Assembly: GCF_003441595.1 (NCBI RefSeq)
Contig: NZ_CP031848.1
Span: 3,410,001-3,474,000, forward strand
DNA: 64,000 bases
Direction of reading: 5' to 3'
DNA from: Marinobacter sp. Arc7-DN-1
GTDB taxonomy: Bacteria; Pseudomonadota; Gammaproteobacteria; Pseudomonadales; Oleiphilaceae
The position numbers and the translations under genes are program-made. Below, one piece after another: positions 1 through 11,114 of this stretch; position 1 is the stretch's first letter, and the number at the start of each line of letters is the position of its first letter. The notes under the pieces were generated by a model, which searched no databases, was not told where the DNA came from, and worked only from the letters and a program-made list of their open reading frames with translations.

Positions 1-1189
1 CCACAATATTTCGCGTTCCAACCTCATAGCCGGCGCGGGTGGCGTCGAGGGCGCTGCGGCGGGAGATGATGGTCTGTTCCAGGGCGGAAGCGGTCTCTAT
101 ATTGTTGTTGACCGTCAGGAACAGGCTCCGGGTATTCACCCGTACGTCCCGGCGCACCGTATTCAGGTCCTGTTCGGCGGCGGTGACCAGCGAACGCTGT
201 TCCCGGGCGCCGGCCTGGGTGCCGCCGCCCGTGTAGAGCGGGATGGTCAGTGACAGTGAGGCAACGGACTGGCTGCCCTCCTGCTGGGTAAAAAGGGCGT
301 TCTCCAGACTGGTTTCCTGGTAGGAGGCGCTCAGCTCAAGGGTTGGCAAATGACCGGACTTTGCCGCTTTCAGGCTGGCTTCGCTGGCATTGAGTTGCCT
401 CAGGGCCGCCTGAATAGACCAGTTTTGCTCCACCGCGGTTGCTTCCCACGAAGTCGGATCCATGGGCTCCGGGCGCCCGAGCGGAAAATTCTGCCTGAGA
501 TTTTCCATGGCGTCCGGATATTCTCCGGTTAACCGGGCCAGTTGTTCCCTGGCCACATTCAGGTCGTTGTCGGCGGCGATGCGCTGGCTCCTGGCATCGT
601 CGTAGCTGGCACGCGCTTCATAGACTTCGGTGACGGCAATGAGCCCCACGTCAAACCGTTCCCGGGCCTGTTCGTACTGGCGCTGGATGGCCGTCTCAGT
701 CGCTTTTGCGGTTGTGACGGTGTCCCTGGCGCGCAGGACATCGAAGTAGGCGGTTGCCACATCCAGAATCAGTTGTTGCTGGGCCAGGTTGTACTGGGCC
801 TCGGCCGCCTCGGTCTGGAACTGGCTGGCTTCGTAGCTGAACCAGTCTTGAGCCCGGAACAGTGGCTGAGTCAGCTCGACGCCGTAGCGGTAGGTTCGAT
901 AACTGTCTCCCGAGAAGAGTTGCCGCGTCAGCTCATCGGCGTTTGCCCCCCCGGGTATATTCCTGGGCTCGAAACTTGTGTAGCTTGCTGACCCAACCGC
1001 CGAGATTTTGGGCAGCAGGGCGCTCTTGCTGACATCGCTGGTTGCCTGCTGCGCCTGGAACTGCGCCAGGGACGAGGCAATGCCGGAGTCATAGGACAGT
1101 GCCTTTTCATAGGTTTCCATCAGATCCAGAGAGAACGCAGGCTGGGCTGCGAGCAGGCTGATCAATCCTGGAAGTAAACGCTTATTCAT
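1..1189 (-). CDS. tolC: TolC-family outer membrane efflux protein (3' end outside window)
   Basis: The reading frame starts at 1189 (ATG, preceded by AGGAG) and runs off the left edge, so about 396 N-terminal residues are present. It begins MNKRLLPGLISLLAAQPAFS, a Sec signal peptide, followed by LDLMETYEKALSYDSGIASS, typical of the first TolC helices. Later stretches such as ATAYFDVLRARDTV and QARERFDVGLIAVTEVYEA match the repeated helical hairpins of TolC trimers. TolC is the outer-membrane channel of type I secretion and RND or MFS efflux. It is divergent from thiC, the arrangement also known in Pseudomonas. The substrate partner cannot be told from the sequence. No frame break is visible in the part read. 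Confidence 0.9.
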   Translation of the reverse strand, partial: MNKRLLPGLISLLAAQPAFSLDLMETYEKALSYDSGIASSLAQFQAQQATSDVSKSALLPKISAVGSASYTSFEPRNIPGGANADELTRQLFSGDSYRTYRYGVELTQPLFRAQDWFSYEASQFQTEAAEAQYNLAQQQLILDVATAYFDVLRARDTVTTAKATETAIQRQYEQARERFDVGLIAVTEVYEARASYDDARSQRIAADNDLNVAREQLARLTGEYPDAMENLRQNFPLGRPEPMDPTSWEATAVEQNWSIQAALRQLNASEASLKAAKSGHLPTLELSASYQETSLENALFTQQEGSQSVASLSLTIPLYTGGGTQAGAREQRSLVTAAEQDLNTVRRDVRVNTRSLFLTVNNNIETASALEQTIISRRSALDATRAGYEVGTRNIV

Positions 1190-1306
1190 TGCTTCTCCTG
1201 ACAAACTATCTCCGGGTATCCCTGATCTGGATAGGGGGTTCGGAAGGCCTGTATTCAAGGTATGGGCCGGTGCCGACGGTGACCCAAAGGTATTGGTTGC
1301 TCATTA

Positions 1307-1335
1307 TGGACAATAAACGCCTCCGCCTCTACACT
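1307..1335 (+). promoter_or_regulatory. Sigma-70 promoter of thiC
   Basis: The -35 hexamer TGGACA (1307-1312) and -10 hexamer TACACT (1330-1335) are separated by exactly 17 bp. Transcription would start near 1342, about 30 nt before the TPP riboswitch, so the riboswitch would lie in the thiC leader. Confidence 0.6.
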
Positions 1336-1371
1336 TGCAGAGTTCACTCATTTTGTGAGCAGTTCGCGTCT

Positions 1372-1468
1372 TGACGGGGTGCTGATACACCGAAAACCGG
1401 TGGTTGGCTGAGATTGCAGTGCGGAACCCGCAACCTGATCCGGATAATACCGGCGTAGGGATTAAGAC
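1372..1468 (+). promoter_or_regulatory. TPP (thi-box) riboswitch upstream of thiC
   Basis: The leader shows the conserved thi-box parts in order: GGGGTGC near 1376, GGCTGAGAT near 1406 in the pyrimidine-sensing helix, ACCCGC-AACCTGATC near 1426, and GGATAATACCGGCGTAGGGA near 1442 in the pyrophosphate-sensing arm. It ends about 88 nt before the thiC start. A CTTCCGTACCGGAAG palindrome near 1495 could belong to the expression platform. When thiamine pyrophosphate is plentiful it should reduce thiC expression. Confidence 0.95.
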
Positions 1469-1540
1469 CATTCAAAACGTGCTGGTTCCAGCCTCTTCCG
1501 TACCGGAAGGCCCGTCATACGCGACCCGACAACCCTATAA

Positions 1541-3433
<1,893 letters not shown>

Positions 3434-3778
3434 AGCCGTACTTTGAGTTTTCCTGGTGGCTCTGTCTGGGCGTGAGTAATTCGTATGAGTGGTTTTGCCT
3501 GTAATTAAAGACATCATATTCAAAGTTTGGTTTGGAGGGTCTTATAGGCGAAAGCACATTGTCCGATAGGGTGTGTCGGGACCGGGTTCCCAAAACTGTG
3601 CGGAGCCATGGATGGCGGAGCTCAAGCGTCACATGGACGTGCCGTAAGGAGCGTGTTTTGGGAACCCGGTCCCGACACACCCTCCCCCGAAAACAACAAG
3701 CTGGGGCCGGAGCTAGAGCTTGAAGTAAGACCCAAGTAAAGGCTATCGTTCAAAGTCGATTCAACAACCGGATGAAAG
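3434..3778. other. Intergenic region thiC-nudF with palindromic element A
   Basis: This 345-bp gap holds no convincing gene. Its main content is the large hairpin element at 3568-3683, annotated separately. The left part (3434-3530) is relatively AT-rich and I see no clear terminator with a T-run after thiC. The short open frames here run through the palindrome arms and have no family resemblance. Confidence 0.6.
3568..3683 (-). repeat. Variable-stem/conserved-apex hairpin element A
   Basis: Two 29-bp arms (3568-3596 and 3655-3683) are perfect reverse complements and enclose a 58-nt centre. Read on the minus strand the centre begins ACGCTCC. It then holds a small hairpin CAC-GTCCAT-GTG, the linker ACGCTTGAG, a second hairpin GCCA-TCCA-TGGC, and ends CTCCGCACA. 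These motifs recur in elements B-F while the arm sequence does not. It lies downstream of thiC, with its conserved strand opposite to thiC transcription. Confidence 0.9.
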
Positions 3779-4396
3779 ATGACCAAACCGTTCCAGTTTA
3801 AAGCCAGCGACGTCAAAGTCGAAAAACGCGAAACCGTCTTCCAGGGCTTCTTCCGTATGGACAAGCTCTGGCTGACACACCCGCGTTTTGATGGCGGGGA
3901 CATGCCCGTGTTTACCCGGGAACTCTTTATCCGGGGCGATGCCACCTGCGTGCTGCCCTACGACGCTGAACGGGATGAAGTCGTACTCCTTGAACAGTTT
4001 CGCCTCGGCGCCTTGGGCCGCACGCAATCGCCCTGGTTGCTGGAACTGGTCGCCGGCATGAACGAAGATGGCGAAAGCCCGGAAGAGGTTGCCCGGCGGG
4101 AAGGGCAGGAAGAGGCCGGGCTTACTTTTCAGCGGCTCGACAAGATCTGCGATTACCTGGTTTCTCCCGGTGGCAGCACCGAGATGATCCACCTTTACTG
4201 TGGCCGCATCAGCACGGAAGATGCAGGCGGTCTTTATGGCATGGAACACGAACACGAGGATATTCGCGCCCACGTCGTTTCCTCGGAAGATGCCATAGCG
4301 ATGATCCACGATGGCCGCATCAACAATGCTGCCGCCATTATTGCCCTCCAGTGGCTTGAACTGAATCGGGCCCGTTTGAGGAGAGGGTGGCAGTAA
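3779..4396 (+). CDS. nudF: ADP-ribose pyrophosphatase (Nudix hydrolase)
   Basis: This 205-residue Nudix hydrolase should cleave ADP-ribose to AMP and ribose 5-phosphate. The Nudix box is complete at about residues 91-113: G, five residues, E, seven residues, then REGQEEAGL, giving the metal-binding RE..EE pattern. The region after it (LVSPGGSTEMIHLYCGRI) is the loop typical of the ADP-ribose pyrophosphatase subgroup. It starts the nudF-yqiB-cpdA cluster, an order shared with E. coli and Pseudomonas, and overlaps the next gene by one base (TAATG). Confidence 0.93.
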   Translation: MTKPFQFKASDVKVEKRETVFQGFFRMDKLWLTHPRFDGGDMPVFTRELFIRGDATCVLPYDAERDEVVLLEQFRLGALGRTQSPWLLELVAGMNEDGESPEEVARREGQEEAGLTFQRLDKICDYLVSPGGSTEMIHLYCGRISTEDAGGLYGMEHEHEDIRAHVVSSEDAIAMIHDGRINNAAAIIALQWLELNRARLRRGWQ

Positions 4397-4881
4397 TGGG
4401 TGAGTGGACCATGAAACCCAAGCGGTATGTTCCGGACCTGCGTCAGCTCGGTGCCCTGTGTGATGGCAACTACCGGAGACTGCAGAAGCTGCGTCAGCTG
4501 GAAGTGGACGGTAAGCCCGTGTGCGAGTTTGAGTTGCACCGGGAGAATCATTACCTCGGGCGTGTCCGTATCCAGGTGCTGCAGACTGCAAGGTTTACCG
4601 AAACCCTGCTGCTTGAGCAGGTGCACAACCCGGGGCGCTGGCTCAATAATCCGCAAATGACCGTCCGGGTCTACCACGATGCTTCCATGGCCGAGGTCAT
4701 CAGCTGTTACCGGGATCGCCAGATTGCCCCTGTGAATGACTACCCCAACCGTTTTATGCACCACCCGGACGAGAAGGTCCAGGTCAACGGCTTTCTGGCC
4801 GACTGGCTGGATTATTGTCTGCGGTTTGGCCACCTTCCCATGGAACATGCCGCCTGGTCTGCCGGTGAAGGCGTCGACTGA
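4396..4881 (+). CDS. yqiB: DUF1249 family protein YqiB
   Basis: A 161-residue protein of the YqiB/DUF1249 family, recognised from PDLRQLGALCDGNYRRLQKL near the N terminus, RYTETLLLEQ-like middle segments and QVNGFLADWLDYCLRFGH at the C terminus. Its biochemical role is unknown; it is nearly always next to nudF and cpdA. I chose the ATG at 4396 because it overlaps the nudF stop in TAATG and has GGAGAGGG upstream. A GTG at 4387 and an ATG at 4411 are in-frame alternatives. Confidence 0.88.
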   Translation: MGEWTMKPKRYVPDLRQLGALCDGNYRRLQKLRQLEVDGKPVCEFELHRENHYLGRVRIQVLQTARFTETLLLEQVHNPGRWLNNPQMTVRVYHDASMAEVISCYRDRQIAPVNDYPNRFMHHPDEKVQVNGFLADWLDYCLRFGHLPMEHAAWSAGEGVD

Positions 4882-5086
4882 AACGACGTTTTAAAGGGCG
4901 GCAGGCAGTACTAAAGTGGTGTGGCCATGGCCCCCTGATGTGCCATAGTTGTCAAAAATTGCAATATATCGTCCGAGCCTGGCCAGAATGTGACTCCAGT
5001 TCGATTCGCGAGTGATAAATCCGCAAACTGACGTCGTACACTTGTGTCCAGACCAAGTGTTGCGCAGCGAGTAGATCCAGAACGCC

Positions 5087-5893
5087 ATGACCATTAAGGA
5101 AGAAACCCGGCCGCTCCGGGTATTGCAACTGACCGATCCGCACCTGATGGCGCGTGCCGACGGGGACCTGCTGGGCGTTAAGACCCGCGAAAGCCTGCAG
5201 GCAGTCATTGCAGAAGTGCTGAAGGTACACGGCCAGCCTGACCTGATACTGGCCACCGGGGATCTGGCCCAGGATGGTTCGGTGGACGCCTATCGCGTGT
5301 TTGGAGAGAGCCTTGAGGTGTTTTCCTGCCCCTCCACGTGGATTGCGGGCAATCACGACCGTATCGAAAACCTGGAAAGAGTTGCCGCAGAGTTCGATGC
5401 GAACCAGCGCCATGTGATCCAGGGCGGGTGGCAGTTCGTGATGCTGGACTCCTCCGTGCCCGGCAAGGTCTTTGGTGCCCTGGCCGATTCGGAGCTGGAG
5501 TTCCTGGCCCAAGCCCTGGAGCAGCATCCGGATCTGCCAGCCGTCGTTGCATTGCACCACCATCCCGTAGACATCGGATCTGACTGGATGGAAAAGATTG
5601 GCCTCACCAACCGGGATGCCTTCTGGCGGGTTGTGGACCGGTTCCCTCAGGTAAAAATTGTGTTGTGGGGACATATCCATCAGGAACACGAACGCGAGCG
5701 CCATGGTGTGCAGCTGATGGCCACGCCGTCTACCTGCATTCAGTTCACCTCCGGTTCCAGCAAGTTCGCCGTTGAGGACTTGCCACCTGGCTACCGCTGG
5801 TTTGAGTTCCATGACACCGGGGACTTCATGACGGAAGTCCGCCGGGCCACAGATTTCCAGTTCGAGCTGGATCAGAACAGCACCGGTTACTGA
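5087..5893 (+). CDS. cpdA: 3',5'-cyclic-AMP phosphodiesterase CpdA
   Basis: A class III cAMP phosphodiesterase of the calcineurin-like metallophosphatase family, 268 residues. The dinuclear metal-site motifs appear in order: LTDPHL (DxH), GDLAQDG, GNHD, HHHPVD and GHIHQEH. It hydrolyses cAMP to AMP and so tunes the cAMP-receptor regulon. It lies 205 bp after yqiB, so it probably has its own promoter. Its last codons overlap the end of metE, which converges from the other strand (5887-5893). In Pseudomonas yqiA and parE would follow; here metE does. Confidence 0.95.
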   Translation: MTIKEETRPLRVLQLTDPHLMARADGDLLGVKTRESLQAVIAEVLKVHGQPDLILATGDLAQDGSVDAYRVFGESLEVFSCPSTWIAGNHDRIENLERVAAEFDANQRHVIQGGWQFVMLDSSVPGKVFGALADSELEFLAQALEQHPDLPAVVALHHHPVDIGSDWMEKIGLTNRDAFWRVVDRFPQVKIVLWGHIHQEHERERHGVQLMATPSTCIQFTSGSSKFAVEDLPPGYRWFEFHDTGDFMTEVRRATDFQFELDQNSTGY

Positions 5894-8166
5894 ATCCGCT
5901 CTCGCAGCTCACGGGCTGCAGCCACCATGTTCTTGAGCGCCGGAATGACTTCCTCCCATTGACGGGTCTTCAGGCCGCAGTCCGGGTTAACCCATAGCCG
6001 CTCCGCTGGTATCTGCTCTGCAGCCTTCACCATAAGCGACTTGATCTGCTCGCTGTCCGGTATGTTGGGGGAGTGAATGTCGTAGACGCCGGGGCCGATG
6101 TCGTTCGGATACCGGAAGCCCCGGAATGCATCGAGCAGCTCCATGTCCGAACGGGATGTTTCGATGGTGATGACATCTGCGTCCATGCGAGCGATGGCTT
6201 CGATTATGTCGTTGAATTCCGAGTAACACATGTGAGTATGGATTTGGGTTTCATCTCGAACGCCGTTGGCGGCAATCCGAAATGCCTCTATCGCCCAGTC
6301 CAGGTAGTCGCTCCAGTCTGATTTCCGCAGCGGAAGGCCTTCCCTCAGGGCCGCCTCATCAATCTGGATAATGCCAACGCCGGCGGCTTCCAGATCAAGC
6401 ACTTCCTCCCGAATCGCCAGCGCCAGCTGCAGGCAGGTATCCCTGCGGGGCTGGTCGTCCCGTACGAAGGACCAGTTAAGAATCGTCACGGGACCGGTCA
6501 GCATGCCCTTTACAGGTTTTTCGGTCAGTGACTGGGCGTAGCGAGTCCACTCCAGGGTCATGGCTCTCGGGCGGGAAATGTCGCCGAACAGAATGGGCGG
6601 TTTCACGCAACGGGAGCCGTAAGACTGGACCCAGCCGAACTGGCTGAAGGCATAACCCTCAAGCTGTTCGCCGAAGTATTCAACCATGTCATTGCGCTCC
6701 GCCTCGCCATGCACCAGAACATCCAGGCCCAGTATTTCCTGCTCGTCAATGCAACGGCTTACTTCCTCACGAATCCGTTGCCTGTAGGCGGCTTCTGTCA
6801 GTGTGCCCTTACGGAATTGCAGGCGAGCCTGGCGGATGTCCCGTGTCTGGGGGAAGGACCCAATGGTCGTGGTTGGAAACAGGGGCAGGTCAAGTTTCTG
6901 TTGCTGGGCTGTGATGCGCGCTGAGTAGGGGCTTTGCCGCTGACCGAGGTCCGGCCTGATTGCCTGGATTCGGGTCTCTATCGAGGGGTTATGAACCCTT
7001 CCGGACGTTTTCCGGTTTTCCGTCGCTAGAGCGGATTCAGCCAGTTCCTTACGGACTGCGTTTCTGCCCTGATTCAGGGCGGTGGCGAGAATGGCCAACT
7101 CGTCCAGTTTCTGAAGGGCAAACGCCAGCCAGCCGCGGATTTCCGGGTCCAGCTTTTCTTCGCTGTTGAGATCTACCGGAACATGCAGCAAAGAGCAGGA
7201 CGGCGCCAGCCACAGGCGATCACCCAGTTTTTCATGGACCTGCTCCAGCCAGTCCAGGGTCTTGCCGAGATCTGTTCGCCAGATATTCCGGCCGTTGATA
7301 ACACCCAGGGAAAGTTGTTTGTGGGGTGGCAGCCAGTCCACCATCCGCGCTACTTCCTGTGGCGCGCTGATGGCGTCGAGGTGTAGGCCGGCAACCGGCA
7401 GTTCGCAGGCCATTTGCAGGTTTTCCCGCAACTCACCGAAGTAAGTGGTTACCAACAGCTTGAGGCGGCTGGTCTTGAGATGGTGGTAGGCCAGGCTGAA
7501 GGCGTGGCGCCAGTCTGCATCAAGATCGGCGACCAAGGCGGGCTCGTCCACCTGAACCCAGTCGATTCCATGATTCGACATCAGATCCAGAAGTTCCGAG
7601 TACACAGGCAAAAGGGAGTCCAGCAGGGTCAGCCGGTCACTGTCGTCTTTGGATTTTCCCAGCCAGAGATAGGTCACCGGGCCGATAATCACCGGTTTAG
7701 GAATCAGCCCCTGGGCCCTGGCTTCGTTGATCTGTTCAATCAGCCGGTCGGCATTGAGCTGGAAACGGGTGTCCTGCTGGAATTCCGGCACGATGTAGTG
7801 ATAGTTGGTGTCGAACCACTTGGTCATTTCTCCTGCCTGCACGCCACAGCAGGACGGCTCCTGCCCGGAGCGGCCCCGGGCTACCCGGAAATACTGATCG
7901 AGCGCGCTGCCTCCGGTCTCGCTCACCCGTTCGGGCAGGTTGCCCAGGGTAAAGCTCATATCCAGAACCTGATCGTAAAACGAGAAATCGCCCACCGGAA
8001 CCCGGTCCAGCTTCCGCTGGCTATGCCAGTGCTTTCGGCGCAGGTCAGTACCTGTGATCTGCAGTTCTTCTTCGGTGATTTGCCCTTTCCAGAAGGCTTC
8101 CTGGGCAAATTTCAGCTCCCGGCGGGCGCCAATGCGCGGGAAGCCGAGATTGTGTGTGGTCACCAT
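5887..8166 (-). CDS. metE: Cobalamin-independent methionine synthase MetE
   Basis: MetE transfers a methyl group from 5-methyltetrahydropteroyl-triglutamate to homocysteine, the last step of methionine synthesis. The 759-residue length is standard. The C-terminal zinc site is intact: [11 protein letters not shown] supplies His and Cys, and [11 protein letters not shown] supplies the third ligand Cys. The N terminus [19 protein letters not shown] is typical, and the ATG is preceded by AAAGGAC. It is divergent from metR, the classical arrangement in which MetR with homocysteine activates metE. Confidence 0.98.
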   Translation of the reverse strand: MVTTHNLGFPRIGARRELKFAQEAFWKGQITEEELQITGTDLRRKHWHSQRKLDRVPVGDFSFYDQVLDMSFTLGNLPERVSETGGSALDQYFRVARGRSGQEPSCCGVQAGEMTKWFDTNYHYIVPEFQQDTRFQLNADRLIEQINEARAQGLIPKPVIIGPVTYLWLGKSKDDSDRLTLLDSLLPVYSELLDLMSNHGIDWVQVDEPALVADLDADWRHAFSLAYHHLKTSRLKLLVTTYFGELRENLQMACELPVAGLHLDAISAPQEVARMVDWLPPHKQLSLGVINGRNIWRTDLGKTLDWLEQVHEKLGDRLWLAPSCSLLHVPVDLNSEEKLDPEIRGWLAFALQKLDELAILATALNQGRNAVRKELAESALATENRKTSGRVHNPSIETRIQAIRPDLGQRQSPYSARITAQQQKLDLPLFPTTTIGSFPQTRDIRQARLQFRKGTLTEAAYRQRIREEVSRCIDEQEILGLDVLVHGEAERNDMVEYFGEQLEGYAFSQFGWVQSYGSRCVKPPILFGDISRPRAMTLEWTRYAQSLTEKPVKGMLTGPVTILNWSFVRDDQPRRDTCLQLALAIREEVLDLEAAGVGIIQIDEAALREGLPLRKSDWSDYLDWAIEAFRIAANGVRDETQIHTHMCYSEFNDIIEAIARMDADVITIETSRSDMELLDAFRGFRYPNDIGPGVYDIHSPNIPDSEQIKSLMVKAAEQIPAERLWVNPDCGLKTRQWEEVIPALKNMVAAARELRERIQ

Positions 8167-8231
8167 GGTGTTGTCCTTTGTTCAATCGTGTTGTTTGCAG
8201 GAGGGGTCAGGTTATCGCCCTTGCGAGATGA

Positions 8232-8259
8232 AAAATAATGGTAAAATTTCAGGTATCAA
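8232..8259 (-). promoter_or_regulatory. Candidate metE promoter
   Basis: On the minus strand TTGATA (8254-8259) and TATTTT (8232-8237) are 16 bp apart and fit a sigma-70 promoter reading into metE. The palindromic half-sites TGAAA and TTTCA at 8229-8251 flank or overlap it, and a near-consensus MetR box TGAATTTAGCTCA lies at 8260-8272. Confidence 0.4.
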
Positions 8260-8272
8260 TGAATTTAGCTCA
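8260..8272. promoter_or_regulatory. Candidate MetR-binding site
   Basis: TGAATTTAGCTCA matches the MetR consensus TGAA-N5-TTCA at seven of eight fixed positions. It lies in the metE-metR intergenic region, just upstream of the metE -35 and next to the metR Shine-Dalgarno sequence, where it could serve activation of metE and repression of metR. Confidence 0.4.
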
Positions 8273-8286
8273 TGTTTGGAGGCGGA

Positions 8287-9177
8287 ATGATTGAGCGTGG
8301 CCATCTGGAAATTCTCAGGGCGGTGGATCAGCAGGGGTCCCTGACGGCGGCCGCCGAGCGGCTACACCTGACCCAGTCTGCTCTGAGCCATTCGGTCCGA
8401 AAGCTGGAGCGACAGCTTGGTACGGACATTTGGGTGCGGGAGGGGCGGCAGCTGCGGCTGACCCAGTCAGGTGAGTATTTACTTGCCCTGGCCAACAGGC
8501 TATTGCCGCAGATTGAGCACGCCGAGATGCTGATTGGTCAGTTTGCCAAGGGTCAGCGGGGAACCCTCCGCATCGGGATGGAATGCCACCCCTGTTATCA
8601 GTGGCTGCTGAAAGTAGTGGGGCCCTACCTGGAGCAGTGGCCGGGGGTGGATGTGGATGTGAAACAGAAATTCCAGTTCGGCGGCATTGGCGCCCTGTTT
8701 GGCCACGATATCGACATGCTGGTAACGCCAGACCCATTGCACCGTCCTGGTCTGGTCTTTGAGCCGGTGTTTGATTACGAGCAGGTACTGGTGGTGGGGG
8801 CGGATCATCCGCTGGCTGGCAAACTCTGGGCAGAACCGGAGGATCTGGAAAACGAGACTCTGATTACCTACCCGGTAGAGATTGAGCGGCTGGATATCTA
8901 CACGCGTTTTCTACTGCCGGCCCATGCCAGCCCGGCGCGGCATAAAACCATTGAAACCACGGACATCATGCTGCAGATGGTCGCAGCAGGGCGCGGTGTG
9001 GCAGCCTTGCCGCGATGGCTGGTGGAAGATTACGGGGGGCGGATCCCGGTAAGGGCTGTTCAGCTTGGTAAGACAGGTATTCCCAAACAGATCTTTCTGG
9101 GGCTTCGCGAGCGGGATCGGGAGGTGGATTATCTGAATTCGTTCATGACGTTGGCAAGAGAGGTTCGCTGGAGCTAG
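8287..9177 (+). CDS. metR: LysR-family regulator MetR
   Basis: A LysR-type regulator of methionine biosynthesis. The N-terminal helix-turn-helix reads HLEILRAVDQQGSLTAAAER and LHLTQSALSHSVRKLERQLG, very close to MetR of E. coli. The remaining residues form the inducer-binding domain, which in MetR senses homocysteine. I place the start at ATG 8287 (MIERGHLEIL), which has GGAGG nine bases upstream and matches the family start; the ATG at 8272 would put the Shine-Dalgarno sequence inside the gene. The predicted product is 296 residues. Confidence 0.93.
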   Translation: MIERGHLEILRAVDQQGSLTAAAERLHLTQSALSHSVRKLERQLGTDIWVREGRQLRLTQSGEYLLALANRLLPQIEHAEMLIGQFAKGQRGTLRIGMECHPCYQWLLKVVGPYLEQWPGVDVDVKQKFQFGGIGALFGHDIDMLVTPDPLHRPGLVFEPVFDYEQVLVVGADHPLAGKLWAEPEDLENETLITYPVEIERLDIYTRFLLPAHASPARHKTIETTDIMLQMVAAGRGVAALPRWLVEDYGGRIPVRAVQLGKTGIPKQIFLGLRERDREVDYLNSFMTLAREVRWS

Positions 9178-9223
9178 TGTCTTCGGTTAAACTGCGCAAA
9201 AAATTAGTTCAGGAAACCAGACT

Positions 9224-9616
9224 ATGAGTGAGATACCCGCAGACCTGAAATACATTGAGACACACCAGTGGGTTCGCGTGTCTGACGATGGCACAGCGAC
9301 GGTCGGCATTACGGATTTTGCCCAGGAGCAGTTGGGTGATGTGGTTTATATCGGCGTTCCGGATGTGGGCGCGACGGTTAACGGTGGTGAGGAAGCCGGT
9401 GTGGCGGAGTCTGTGAAGTCGGCTTCGGATGTGTTCAGTCCGGTGACCGGTGAGGTTCTCGAGGTGAATGAGAGCCTGGAGGATGAGCCGGAGAAGGTCA
9501 ATGAAGACCCCTATGGCGATGGCTGGCTGTATAAAGTGAAGCTGGCGGATGCCGGTGAGCTCGATGGCCTGATGGATGCTGCGGCGTATTCCGAGCATGT
9601 GGCTGCCGAGGAGTAG
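9224..9616 (+). CDS. gcvH: Glycine cleavage system H protein
   Basis: GcvH is the lipoyl carrier that shuttles the aminomethyl intermediate between the P, T and L proteins of the glycine cleavage system. The 130-residue product has the expected length, and lysine 65 in AGVAESVKSASDV is the lipoylation site. The gene stands alone here; gcvP and gcvT are not in the window. It follows metR by 46 bp. glyA (49804), which works in the same one-carbon pathway, is elsewhere in the window. Confidence 0.97.
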   Translation: MSEIPADLKYIETHQWVRVSDDGTATVGITDFAQEQLGDVVYIGVPDVGATVNGGEEAGVAESVKSASDVFSPVTGEVLEVNESLEDEPEKVNEDPYGDGWLYKVKLADAGELDGLMDAAAYSEHVAAEE

Positions 9617-9635
9617 CAATTTTCCTTTGGTGCAT

Positions 9636-9830
9636 GAGCAAGCGGGCTGGGCTTCCGAAAACACGCTCCTGGCGGCCCATCCCTGGGGCGCTTGGGCTCC
9701 GCCCCTCAGCGCTAAATGCTCCTGCGTCGCGCTGAGGGTCCTGGGCAGGCCATCCGTGGCCAGCCCGTGAAGAGTTATCACTCCTCACCCATGGCTCCGC
9801 ACAGTTTTCGAAAGCCCAGCCCGCTTGCTC
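9636..9830 (+). repeat. Variable-stem/conserved-apex hairpin element B (enlarged, compound)
   Basis: Arms 9636-9662 and 9804-9830 pair at 26 of 27 positions. The centre is 141 nt, more than twice the size seen in the other copies. It starts ACGCTCC, has the first hairpin CCCA-TCCC-TGGG and linker GCGCTTGGG. An extra perfect 10-bp stem (9703-9712 with 9729-9738) and an additional GGCCA-TCCG-TGGCC hairpin follow. The end, CATGGCTCCGCACA, matches element A. It follows gcvH in sense orientation and fills most of the gap before rlmI. Confidence 0.88.
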
Positions 9831-9904
9831 CCGTAGTTTGGGTGTTGTCCTCACCCGTTCATGTATAATCCTCGCCCCGAATTTTTCTCTGCCTGGTGGT
9901 CGTT

Positions 9905-11101
9905 ATGAACTTCCCTGTCCTCTATCTACGCAAAGGCGCAGAGCGCCGTCTCCGTGCTGGCCACCTTTGGGTATACAGTAACGAGGTGGATACTCGCCGC
10001 AGTCCGCTGACGGATTTTGAGGCCGGTGCTCAGGCGGAGCTCCGGGCTTCGAATGACAAGCCGTTGGGTACGGTGTTCGTGAATCCCCATGCGCTGATAT
10101 GCGGCCGGCTGATCAGTCGGGACCCTGGCCATGGGATGACGCCGCAACGGTTGACCCAGCGGATGGAAGCGGCGCTGGAGTTGCGGAATCGGCTGTTTGA
10201 CAAGCCGTTTTACCGTTGGGTGTTTGGTGACAGTGACGGGCTTTCGGGGCTGGTGATTGACCGGTTTGGTTCCACCGTCGTTGTGCAGATTTCCACGGCC
10301 GGTATGGAGTTGATGAAGGAAGCGGTTGTCCGGGCTGTTCAGCGTCTGGTTCATCCGGAGGCGATCATCCTCAAGAACGATGGCAAGATGCGCAAGGTCG
10401 AGGGGCTGGAGACCTATGTGGAGCAGGCACATGGCCCGGAGGTCAGTCTGCTGCAGGTTGAGGAGAACGGCGTCCGTTTTGAGGTTCCGCTGGAGGGTGG
10501 CCAGAAAACCGGCTGGTTCTATGATCACCGGATGAATCGGCAGCGTCTTCAGGCCTATGCGCCGGGCAAGCGGGTTCTGGATGTGTTCAGTTACGTCGGT
10601 GGCTGGGGTCTTCAGGCGGCCTGTGCCGGGGCCACTCAGGTGACCTGTGTGGACAGTTCGGCCGGTGCGATTGATTCGGTTCACCACAATGCCCGGCTCA
10701 ATGGTCTGGACAATGTGGAAACGATTGAAGGCGATGCCTTTGAGGCGCTCAAGGCGCTGGCGGATGAGAAGGAAAAGTACGACATCGTGGTGCTGGACCC
10801 TCCGGCACTGATTCCCCGGCGCAGGGACCAGAAGGCGGGGGAAGAGGCCTATGCGCGGTTGAACCAGCTTGGCCTGCGTTTGCTGGAGCGGGACGGGGTG
10901 CTGGTTTCGGCGTCCTGTTCGATGCATCTGTCGCAGGAGAAACTGGTAGATATCATCCGGGGCAGCGGCCGGAAGATTGACCGCTTTGTCCAGTTGCTGG
11001 AGCAGGGGCATCAGGCCCCGGACCACCCGGTAATTCCGGGCATTCCCGAGACCGATTACATCAAGTCCTGCTTTGTCCGCTCGCTTACCGGGTTCTTCTG
11101 A
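9905..11101 (+). CDS. rlmI: Class I SAM-dependent 23S rRNA cytosine methyltransferase, RlmI-like
   Basis: This protein of about 398 residues has an N-terminal PUA-like segment (LYLRKGAERRLRAGHLWVYS) and a Rossmann methyltransferase domain. SAM-binding and catalytic motifs are VLDVFSYVGGWGLQAACAGA, VDSSAGAIDSVHHNARLNG, DIVVLDPPALIPRR and VSASCSMHLS. This is the layout of the RlmI/RlmK-like family that makes m5C in 23S rRNA. The ATG at 9905 fits the family start; a GTG at 9896 is in frame. A TATAAT at 9864-9869 may be its -10 box, without a good -35. Confidence 0.85.
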   Translation: MNFPVLYLRKGAERRLRAGHLWVYSNEVDTRRSPLTDFEAGAQAELRASNDKPLGTVFVNPHALICGRLISRDPGHGMTPQRLTQRMEAALELRNRLFDKPFYRWVFGDSDGLSGLVIDRFGSTVVVQISTAGMELMKEAVVRAVQRLVHPEAIILKNDGKMRKVEGLETYVEQAHGPEVSLLQVEENGVRFEVPLEGGQKTGWFYDHRMNRQRLQAYAPGKRVLDVFSYVGGWGLQAACAGATQVTCVDSSAGAIDSVHHNARLNGLDNVETIEGDAFEALKALADEKEKYDIVVLDPPALIPRRRDQKAGEEAYARLNQLGLRLLERDGVLVSASCSMHLSQEKLVDIIRGSGRKIDRFVQLLEQGHQAPDHPVIPGIPETDYIKSCFVRSLTGFF

Positions 11102-11114
11102 AGCCAGTGAAGTC

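Noticed and set aside
39..236. Short plus-strand frames over 39-991
   Set aside because: They are opposite the tolC coding frame on the minus strand, which has a signal peptide and TolC signatures.
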